Shown here: positions 42,856 through 50,524 of the stretch, in pieces
How positions within the stretch are numbered: position 1 is the stretch's first letter
Layout: each line of letters begins with the position of its first letter
Translations under genes and position numbers: made by a program
From: Olivibacter domesticus
GTDB lineage: Bacteria > Bacteroidota > Bacteroidia > Sphingobacteriales > Sphingobacteriaceae
NCBI RefSeq assembly: GCF_900109575.1
Contig: NZ_FOAF01000012.1
Span: 1-64,000 of the forward strand
Reading direction: 5' to 3'
Length of the DNA: 64,000 nt
The notes under the pieces: generated by a model
Seen by the model: the letters and a program-made list of their open reading frames with translations, nothing else
What the model was told of the DNA's origin: nothing
The model's database searches: none

Positions 42856-43809
42856 CTAATAATAAATTGTTTCATATCGACTTGACCCATCTTCATACAA
42901 ATCCAAAATGGAATAGGCTGGTGGAAAATCGTCCAACACGCCACCCCACCAATTACCCGAAACTGCACCACCACAATAATAGTTGACACCTAAATAATTG
43001 ACCGAATCAACATAATGCACGTGCCCACTTAAAGCAACTTTTACATTCGCACTTTCTTTCAACATCTTTTTAACCTCAATAACATCTACATGCTGGTCCC
43101 CTCCGGGGAAACCTAATTCCTTAGCTGGCTTACGCTGTGCGGCATACAGCAAGGGGGTGACAGAAATAATGGGCACATGTGAAAAGATTAACACGGGTGT
43201 TTCTTTCGGTGTTTCCGCCAACTGTTTCTTTAACCATTCAAGCTGCTCTTCTCCAAAAGTATAGCCACCCTTGTCAGCAATATAATGTATGCTATCTAAA
43301 GCAATAAATTTCCACCCTTTGAGATTAAAGGCATAATACTCATGAGGTAATTCCAATTTATTCTTCACCCAGGTTTTGCCATAAAGCGGATCCTGACTTG
43401 AAGCCGCATAGCCGGCATCTTCCTTTGAAATGTACCAAACATCATGATTACCTATACAGCTTTTCATAGGTAGCTGATTATGCTGTATGACTTCATCCCA
43501 TGCCGACCACAACTTACTTACTTTATCTTTTGGTTGATTGTTCATATCCATCAATGAATCGCCGGTATTTATAATAATGTCTGGCTTATCCTGCAAGGCA
43601 TTTACTTCCTTCAAAACTTTGGCAAAAGCTTCTTTTGGTGCTGGAGTATCTAATAAATGGATATCTGTTAAATGTGCGACCCGAACGAGGCGTTTTATAC
43701 CTTTATCGCCTTTTCCTATACTGAAGGCTTTTAGATTCGAAAATGCAAGTAATGAAGAAGCAGATAATAAGCTGGCCCCTTTTAAAAAATTTCTTCTGTT
43801 ATTATTCAT
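42856..43809 (-). CDS. Tat-exported metallophosphoesterase (second of a pair)
   Basis: A 317-residue exported phosphoesterase closely resembling the one at 25139. MNNNRRNFLKGASLL is a strong twin-arginine signal. Metal motifs: AHLTDIHLLDT (about 46-56), INTGDSLMDM (about 80-89), CIGNHDVWYI (about 117-126), IFSHVPIISV (about 209-218) and LSGHVHYVDS (about 257-266). It begins seven bases after the SusD-like gene ends, so it is part of the SusC/SusD operon and should act in the periplasm on material brought in by that pair. Confidence 0.92.
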   Translation of the reverse strand: MNNNRRNFLKGASLLSASSLLAFSNLKAFSIGKGDKGIKRLVRVAHLTDIHLLDTPAPKEAFAKVLKEVNALQDKPDIIINTGDSLMDMNNQPKDKVSKLWSAWDEVIQHNQLPMKSCIGNHDVWYISKEDAGYAASSQDPLYGKTWVKNKLELPHEYYAFNLKGWKFIALDSIHYIADKGGYTFGEEQLEWLKKQLAETPKETPVLIFSHVPIISVTPLLYAAQRKPAKELGFPGGDQHVDVIEVKKMLKESANVKVALSGHVHYVDSVNYLGVNYYCGGAVSGNWWGGVLDDFPPAYSILDLYEDGSSRYETIYY

Positions 43810-43816
43810 ACTAGGT

Positions 43817-45304
43817 TTATTTAATTAGCCACATGACATCATTTTGCGTATCAGACCAATTGAATTGCCTTTGCAATGCTTCCTTCAAATTGGCTTCATT
43901 TGTACTATATTCTGTTGTTGGATAAGCCCATCTTTTAGGTATCTGATTATTATTCGCATTCGCCGGTCCGACACTAAATGCGGGCACCCCTGTCCTCCTT
44001 TGCTCATAAAATGCTTCTCTCCCAGAATTTTCAAAGAAAGCCACATATTTTTGTGTCAAAATTTGTTTTAATCCTTCTTCATTATTTCCTATATAAGCGT
44101 TTTTTAGCAAGAATGCATCCATCTTATCAACAAAAACACCGTAAAACTTCATCGATTCTTGTATTCCCAAAGCATAATGTTCGGCCGCATTTCCACTAGC
44201 CCAACCTCTATTGATTCCCTCTGCTAATGCAAAATGAACTTCCGATGCGCCTAATTGTATGGCAGGCATGCCAGCAGGAGAAACTACCCAATAATCGAAA
44301 TTAATCATAGACAACTGACCGTCTGTTGCTTGACGCAATAACGTACTCTGCAAATCACCGGTTTTACCTCCTTGATAAGCGCTGAACGGATTAGCAGGAT
44401 CAGGTGTGATACCATCTGCAGGCAGTGCCTGTATCATCAACCGGGGATCTTGCGTTGCCTTTAAGATATCGACATAGGTTGCACCCAATGTATTCCGTAC
44501 ATCTCGTTTAATAACGATTCCATCCGATGGCCAAAGTGGATAAATATTAATAGTACTATATTTAACTTGAAAGTTATCCTCATTGGAAAGTATCAAAGGA
44601 AATTGAGTACCATTTGTAAGCAATTCTGCAAACCGTTCTTTAATCCTAAGGTCGGGTGTATCGTCAGCTCTTTTGCTAAGACTTATTAGTATTCTTAATT
44701 TATATGCGTTTACCAGCTTACGCCACTTATCGATTGCCCCATTATACAAGAAATCACCTTCTAACACCTGTTTATTCTCCAGATGCGCATCTAATTCCAC
44801 ATTCGCTTCATCCAACCAATTCAACACCTGCTCATACACCTCACGTTGCGTATTATATCGTGGCTGAAAATTTCCTTCTGACCCTCCTTTTATGGCATCC
44901 GTCATCGGAACATCGCCAAACATAATGGTTGCCCTGGCAAAAAAGTAAGCCTTAAAGAATTTGGCCATTGTCAAATAAACAGCACCTAGATCGCCCGCCT
45001 TTTGCGCTTCTATTTCCATTCTATATACATCACGCAAGGCGCCATAAGGATCGTCAAAAGAACCCGTCGTCCAGTTATAAGGTTGGCCGGCATAATAGGC
45101 CTCGTTTTGCGTCATATATTGATTATGCCGTTGATCCTGACTCCAGGGGGCATCATAACTTCTCATCAGCAGGCCCGTAAAGATGAGCTTTGGTGCCGGA
45201 TCATATACAGCAGCTGGATCTTTTTGCAAATCCTCTATTTTTTTACAGGAACTTATCGAGCAAAGCGCAAGTCCGATAAATATTATTAATTTAAAACCGT
45301 TCAT
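43817..45304 (-). CDS. SusD/RagB family nutrient-binding lipoprotein (SusD-like type 2)
   Basis: A 495-residue surface lipoprotein (lipobox SISSC, Cys at about 20) that caps the adjacent SusC transporter. Helical TPR-like repeats occur in the first half (AVYLTMAKFFKAYFFARAT, about 105-123; WLDEANVELDAHLENKQV). The C-terminus has FFENSGREAFYEQRRTG and IPKRWAYPTTEYSTNEAN, diagnostic for the SusD-like_2 group often found with small or phosphorylated substrates. It follows its SusC by 34 bases and precedes a phosphoesterase by seven. Confidence 0.92.
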   Translation of the reverse strand: MNGFKLIIFIGLALCSISSCKKIEDLQKDPAAVYDPAPKLIFTGLLMRSYDAPWSQDQRHNQYMTQNEAYYAGQPYNWTTGSFDDPYGALRDVYRMEIEAQKAGDLGAVYLTMAKFFKAYFFARATIMFGDVPMTDAIKGGSEGNFQPRYNTQREVYEQVLNWLDEANVELDAHLENKQVLEGDFLYNGAIDKWRKLVNAYKLRILISLSKRADDTPDLRIKERFAELLTNGTQFPLILSNEDNFQVKYSTINIYPLWPSDGIVIKRDVRNTLGATYVDILKATQDPRLMIQALPADGITPDPANPFSAYQGGKTGDLQSTLLRQATDGQLSMINFDYWVVSPAGMPAIQLGASEVHFALAEGINRGWASGNAAEHYALGIQESMKFYGVFVDKMDAFLLKNAYIGNNEEGLKQILTQKYVAFFENSGREAFYEQRRTGVPAFSVGPANANNNQIPKRWAYPTTEYSTNEANLKEALQRQFNWSDTQNDVMWLIK

Positions 45305-45338
45305 AAATTGAAGTATTGAATGAAAGAATTAATAGGTG

Positions 45339-48300
45339 TTAAAAAGTAGCATTTAAGTTTACACCAAAACTCTTAACAGAAGGTGTTTGATAATCAGAGC
45401 TTGAACCTGTGAACTGATCAAGATCCATATTTTGTGTTCCTTTGCCAGTAAAATAAAAGAGATTCCTTCCCACTAGTGATATACTAGCCGTATTAAAGAG
45501 TTTTGTTCTTTGTAGCATACTTGCAGGTAAATTGTAGCTTAACACCACTTCACGTAGTTTCACAAAGGTTCTTTTCTTTGCTGCTATTGGCCCCGACTGA
45601 TAATAATTGGTTGCCCAACCCTGCCATAATACAGGTATATCATTTGGTGCAAACACGCGTGTATCGGCGATAATATTCCCATCCTGATCTGCGCTCAATT
45701 GCCCGCTTACAATTTTTAATCCGTCGGTCATCACACTCCCTTGATAATCTGCTACATCTCTATTTTGCCAGTCTTTTAAACGGTATTCATTGGCCGATTC
45801 GGGATGCGTACCCGAGCCCCACTGCTTCGCATCTTGTACATTGTTAATTAACCCTCCAAATCGACCATCAAACATAAAACTCAAGCTGAAGGTTTTATAC
45901 CGGAATGTATTATTCATGCTTATTGCCCAGTTATTGTCGGAGTGTCCTATTTTAGTCATATAAGGGTTATAAGCAGGCAAACCATTTGTTCCAACAATAA
46001 GCTTTCCCTGTTCATCTTTTTGAAAGTCCCGCACATAATAACTGTCCCATCGTTCACCTACATAGATATTTCCATAACGATTTTGTACACCATCTACTTC
46101 ATGCAACCAGGCATGATTGGTAGAGGCATTCAGCAAAACATTCCATGAAAAATTGGGACTTGAAATAGGGGTACCATCTATGCTAAGTTCCAGACCCTTT
46201 CTGAGTAAGGTTAAACCGTTGATCTGACGAGCACTTACGCCAGAAGTTACTGAGGTGGTAAGCTCGATAATGCTAGGCCCTTCCAGGTTTCGAAATACCG
46301 CAGCATCCAAGCCCAAACGTCCATCCAAAAAGCGCATTTCCAAACCTAATTCAAATGTTTTTACGCGTTCCGCCAACAAATCAGCGTTTGGAAGTACACC
46401 AGTATAGGCTACACCTGTATACGTATTATCCCAGCGGCCATAATTACTGTAAAAAGGAAGTAGTTTATAAATGTCGTACTGGGAATCTTCATCCACAAAA
46501 TCACTCGCCACATCTGCATAGGCTCCCCGTACCTTCATGGAAGAAATCACTTTAGGCAAAGTGACCATTTCGGAAACAACAGCACTTAGGGATGCTGAAG
46601 GATAAAAATATGTATTGTTTTTCAACGGCATGGTAGAAGACTTATCTACGCGCCCTGTTAAACTTAGGTACAACATACTCTTATAGTCTAAATCAACAAA
46701 GCCATACACACTACCTACCTGCCTTGACGCACGATCGTTTGTGGAAATAGTTGGCATAACCGAGTTACTTAGATCATAAACACCTGGTACTGTCAAACCC
46801 CTATCTGTTCGGGCAAATAATGATTTAACACCCACTGTTCGTAGGTTTCCATAAATCGATCCAGTAAATCCTATATTATCAAAGAAGCGGTCCTGGTATT
46901 TGAAAGAAGCTTCGGTATTATTTTCCCAAAAGGTATCGTAAGTTTCCTGATAACCTCCAACCCGACTGCCGCCAATCGTGTAACCATATAGATTAGCTGA
47001 TATAGGAATTTTTATAGTTCTGTTTCTATTCCACGTACTTACGCTGGTTCTGGCATTAAACGTTAGCTTATCCGACAACTTATAGTTCATCATCACATGG
47101 CCGTATACATCATCCTTATCGTAGGTTCTGAGGTTTTCATAGGCCGTCATCCAGGGATTATCATATATGGTATATTCCCTGTTAAACTGTTGTACATTTT
47201 CTTTTCCGGGTTGCCAATAATTTCTTAAATCATTGATATCATAATCTGCACCACCCCAAAGTGTCAGGATATAAATAGGACTGTGTGGCCCATAAGATAG
47301 GTTCGGATAATTTGGTGAATACTGTTTGTTATAGTTAATACTTGCATCAAATCGAAGCTTACTTCCCGCATTAATACCGCCCGTCAGATTCACATTTGTA
47401 CCGCCCAATTTCGTATTGGGCGTCGTACCTTTTTGAAACATTTGAGAAACAGAAAGTCTAAAATCTCCTTGCTCGCCTTTCGTAGAGATCGCAATATTGT
47501 TTGTACTAAGCAGCCCATTTTCAAGGAAATTCTTTAAATTATCCTTACCTCTCGCAATCCATGGCAGGGGAACAAGTTCTCCCGTTTCAGGGTCTGTGGG
47601 ACTATTGTATTGCGTAATTAATTGTCCTTCAAATCGGGGACCCCAGATGTTATAATCATTGTCGTTAATTCCCCCTCCTCTACCATCTTTAAATGCATAT
47701 TCGTAATTAGATCCCGGACCATATTCTGTTTGCATTTTCGGAATGGCATTATAGCCTGTTTGCAGTTGTGTGCTGGAATTGAACTCTACCTGAAAACCCT
47801 TATCGTTCGCTTTTGCTCGTTTTGTAGTAATCACAATGGCACCATTTTGACCTCTATTTCCGTATAGGGCAGCGGCATTTGCACCCTTAAGAACGGAGTA
47901 AGATTCAATGTCATCCGGACTTAAATTCCACGAATCCGTGTTAACGGGCATGCCATCTACCACAATAAGCACATTGCTTCGTCCTCTCAAGGTTATACCG
48001 GGGTCACCAAAGAGATTTGTGCTGGGTGTAATCGTCAACCCCGAAACCCGCCCTGCTAAATTTGAAATAGCACTTGGCTCCCTGGCTTTCACCAGATCAG
48101 GTCCTTTCACCTCTTGAATAGAGTAGCCAACAGCTTGCTTTTCTTTTTTAATGCCCAGCGCCGTGACGACTACCTCGTTAAGCCCTTGCTGGCTAGGAGC
48201 GAGTACTATCAATAGCTCTTGCTGCGTTCCTACTATTAAATCGTTGGCTTGATAACCAATAAACATAGCACGCAATGAATCTCCTTGTGTAACCTGTAAA

Positions 48301-48509
48301 CTAAACTTTCCACTTTGATCTGTGGAAGCAATTTTACCGCTGGTAACATTCCTAACGGTAACCCCAGGGATAGTTTCATTGGTCAATGAATCGGTGACTT
48401 TTCCACTTATTGTTTTGGTCTGGCCAAAAGAATAATGACAAAAGAGAATCATCAGCAGAAGGAACAATGCAGATGTCTTTTGTAAATGAGTTGGAGGTTG
48501 AACTAACAT
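45339..48509 (-). CDS. SusC/RagA family TonB-linked outer-membrane transporter (second pair)
   Basis: A 1056-residue outer-membrane TonB-dependent transporter. After a signal peptide (cleavage about FGQ at 30) comes a carboxypeptidase-regulatory-like domain (ISGKVTDSLTNETIPGVTVR). The TonB-box/SusC linker GLNEVVVTALGIKKEKQAVG (about 114-133), the plug with SNVLIVVDGMPVNTDSW and the barrel follow. The last residues (VNLNATF) end in Phe as expected. It pairs with the SusD-like protein downstream. The palindrome CAATCGATTG (48675-48684), similar to the centre of the LacI operator, lies 166 bases upstream. Confidence 0.94.
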   Translation of the reverse strand: MLVQPPTHLQKTSALFLLLMILFCHYSFGQTKTISGKVTDSLTNETIPGVTVRNVTSGKIASTDQSGKFSLQVTQGDSLRAMFIGYQANDLIVGTQQELLIVLAPSQQGLNEVVVTALGIKKEKQAVGYSIQEVKGPDLVKAREPSAISNLAGRVSGLTITPSTNLFGDPGITLRGRSNVLIVVDGMPVNTDSWNLSPDDIESYSVLKGANAAALYGNRGQNGAIVITTKRAKANDKGFQVEFNSSTQLQTGYNAIPKMQTEYGPGSNYEYAFKDGRGGGINDNDYNIWGPRFEGQLITQYNSPTDPETGELVPLPWIARGKDNLKNFLENGLLSTNNIAISTKGEQGDFRLSVSQMFQKGTTPNTKLGGTNVNLTGGINAGSKLRFDASINYNKQYSPNYPNLSYGPHSPIYILTLWGGADYDINDLRNYWQPGKENVQQFNREYTIYDNPWMTAYENLRTYDKDDVYGHVMMNYKLSDKLTFNARTSVSTWNRNRTIKIPISANLYGYTIGGSRVGGYQETYDTFWENNTEASFKYQDRFFDNIGFTGSIYGNLRTVGVKSLFARTDRGLTVPGVYDLSNSVMPTISTNDRASRQVGSVYGFVDLDYKSMLYLSLTGRVDKSSTMPLKNNTYFYPSASLSAVVSEMVTLPKVISSMKVRGAYADVASDFVDEDSQYDIYKLLPFYSNYGRWDNTYTGVAYTGVLPNADLLAERVKTFELGLEMRFLDGRLGLDAAVFRNLEGPSIIELTTSVTSGVSARQINGLTLLRKGLELSIDGTPISSPNFSWNVLLNASTNHAWLHEVDGVQNRYGNIYVGERWDSYYVRDFQKDEQGKLIVGTNGLPAYNPYMTKIGHSDNNWAISMNNTFRYKTFSLSFMFDGRFGGLINNVQDAKQWGSGTHPESANEYRLKDWQNRDVADYQGSVMTDGLKIVSGQLSADQDGNIIADTRVFAPNDIPVLWQGWATNYYQSGPIAAKKRTFVKLREVVLSYNLPASMLQRTKLFNTASISLVGRNLFYFTGKGTQNMDLDQFTGSSSDYQTPSVKSFGVNLNATF

Positions 48510-48674
48510 AATATATTTAACAGTTTTTGTTTATTAAAAACATAGCAATATTAAACTTTGTATATTATTAGTAAACTAATGTAACGTTAAATTTCCGTTA
48601 AAGTCAACCATTGCTGATTCACAAGTGCTTATTTTGTTTAAAAACAAGTAACAGCATCACTTTTCAAACTACAT

Positions 48675-48684
48675 CAATCGATTG
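48675..48684. promoter_or_regulatory. LacI-type operator core candidate upstream of the second SusC
   Basis: Perfect palindrome CAATCGATTG. The right arm continues as GCGTAAT; its complement ATTACGCAATC matches the LacI-gene half-site TTTACGTAAAC at 8 of 11 positions. Confidence 0.35.
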
Positions 48685-48726
48685 CGTAATTTTTTATTTA
48701 GTATCACTTAACAAACTCTATGTAAC

Positions 48727-48755
48727 AAAAAAGATCGCCTGACTAAGGCGATCTT
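48727..48755 (-). terminator. Terminator after the first SusD
   Basis: Nine-base stem AAGATCGCC/GGCGATCTT with a seven-base loop, followed on the minus strand by TTTTTT. It separates the first SusC/SusD pair from the second, so the second pair probably has its own promoter as well. Confidence 0.85.
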
Positions 48756-48778
48756 CAAAATTGACATTATTAGGCTAT

Positions 48779-50368
48779 CTAGTAGCCGGGATTTTGTACC
48801 AGTTTTGTATTTAATAACATTTCCGAGGTTGGCACCGGATAAATACGATAAGTTGCCGGTTGGCCACCAGGGTTAAAGCCCCAGGCACCTTCAAACTTGC
48901 CGAAACGTATGAGATCATTTCTACGCCAAGCTTCCCAGGCAAATTCTCTTCCACGTTCAATTAGTAGCTCATCGAGCGTAATACTATTCACTTCATCTGC
49001 TCCAGCCCTTATCCGTATTTTGTTCACCAGCGTTTCTGCTGTTTGCATTTCACCATTTACAGCTGTTGCTGCAGCACCTCTCAAGATCGCCTCAGCTTTC
49101 ATCAGGTAAACATCTGCTAAACGAAATACAGGCACATCATTATTAGAATCGCGATTACTCGGGTGGGTATTTTTGTCTGGATAAAATTTGATCGACCGGA
49201 CACCCCGTGCCTGCCCTAATTGATCGTTACCCACGTCCATAGTCGCTTCATTTCTTAACGGCATTTCCGGTGTAAAGTCCAGCTGCCAATCAATCGCCTG
49301 ATTCGGATTTGGCCCATTGTAACTCGCATCCAACCCTTTATTGGTTGTGGAGATCAAAATTGGATTACCGCTAAAATCAACCTGTTTCCCTGCCAGCCAA
49401 GTGTCATTACGTTTGTCACTCCTTAGATTAAACAGTTGATAAAAATCGGCAATCGTGCTCAATGCGATACTTGGCCTAAAAGGTAATTCGTATTTTTCCT
49501 GCAAGGCTGTATGCAATCCAAAACGTGAAAATTGATTACCTGTAGCGACATTCGCATCATAAGGAACCGCAAAGATCGTTTCACTATTAGGTCCATTCTC
49601 TGGCATAAACAAACCCGCAAAATCACCAACTAAGGCAAGATTGGATTCTGTTAGAAGTCTGTCTGCATAGGTCACGGATTCGGTATATTTTGGTGTTCCG
49701 ATATAATATTCAGCATTTAAATAAAGCTTCTGCAATATTACATAAGCTAACCAACGAGTTGGACGACCATAGGTTAACTGCCCTGTTTCAGTAGACAGGT
49801 CCGGCGCTGTTGCTATCAACTCCGACTCGATAAAAGCGAATACTTCTGTACGTGTGGACGTAGCCGGTTGCTCGGAGGAACCAAAGGAAGCGGAAATTGG
49901 CACATTACCATATAAATCCATCATAAAAAAATAAAACAGGGCACGCATCGTGCGGATCTCTGCCAGGGTTTGTGTTTTAGCGTCACTTTCTTCTGTGCTT
50001 TCAAACAAACTTAACAAGCGGTTACAGGTTTGAATGCCGCCAAAGCCCCACTCCCATACGGCTTTCACCGTAGGATGATCAGGATTCCAATTGTGCTTAT
50101 GCAACATACGGTACTGACCTCCATCATCATAGTTCCCGTCCCGAGCAGGAATTATTGCTTCATCCGAAGAAAGTTCCTGCATACGCCAATAGTTCACAGC
50201 ATAGCCTGATCTGAGTTGCGTATAAATAGGACCCGTTGCCGCAACAAACGATTCCGGCGTATTGGGAAAGTTATCAGGCGTAAGCTCCGATTCAACAGGT
50301 ACATCTAATTTCGTGCAGCTAGCTGCCATTACAACTATCAGTGCACTTAATATATATATCTTTTTCAT
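48779..50368 (-). CDS. RagB/SusD family nutrient-binding lipoprotein (first pair)
   Basis: A 529-residue surface lipoprotein (lipobox MAASC, Cys at 18). The SusD helical core includes CNRLLSLFESTEES and IRTMRALFYFFMMDLYGNVP (about 138-157). The conserved C-terminal RagB signature is FRLADVYLMKAEAILRG (about 422-438), followed by IRIRAGADEVNSIT and LIERGREFAWEAWRRNDLIR. It is the partner of the SusC at 50525, separated by a 156-base structured spacer. A strong terminator follows. Confidence 0.94.
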   Translation of the reverse strand: MKKIYILSALIVVMAASCTKLDVPVESELTPDNFPNTPESFVAATGPIYTQLRSGYAVNYWRMQELSSDEAIIPARDGNYDDGGQYRMLHKHNWNPDHPTVKAVWEWGFGGIQTCNRLLSLFESTEESDAKTQTLAEIRTMRALFYFFMMDLYGNVPISASFGSSEQPATSTRTEVFAFIESELIATAPDLSTETGQLTYGRPTRWLAYVILQKLYLNAEYYIGTPKYTESVTYADRLLTESNLALVGDFAGLFMPENGPNSETIFAVPYDANVATGNQFSRFGLHTALQEKYELPFRPSIALSTIADFYQLFNLRSDKRNDTWLAGKQVDFSGNPILISTTNKGLDASYNGPNPNQAIDWQLDFTPEMPLRNEATMDVGNDQLGQARGVRSIKFYPDKNTHPSNRDSNNDVPVFRLADVYLMKAEAILRGAAATAVNGEMQTAETLVNKIRIRAGADEVNSITLDELLIERGREFAWEAWRRNDLIRFGKFEGAWGFNPGGQPATYRIYPVPTSEMLLNTKLVQNPGY

Positions 50369-50401
50369 CTGTATAATTTATTTTTTAAAGGTGATGAAGC
50401 T

Positions 50402-50495
50402 ATCATGATTTTTCACAGGGTATTCGCTAAATAGGTGTTCAAGAGCTCGCAAGCTCGGTTTATTCCTTACACTGTGTGGTTTGGCAAATCATGAT
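50402..50495 (-). other. Structured spacer between SusC and SusD genes
   Basis: ATCATGATTT (50402-50411) pairs with AAATCATGAT (50486-50495), CACAG with CTGTG inside it, and a hairpin GAGCT-CGCA-AGCTC sits in the middle. An mRNA fold here could adjust the ratio of SusC to SusD. Confidence 0.45.
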
Positions 50496-50524
50496 GGTTT
50501 CATTATGTAAATCATCTTGAAATA

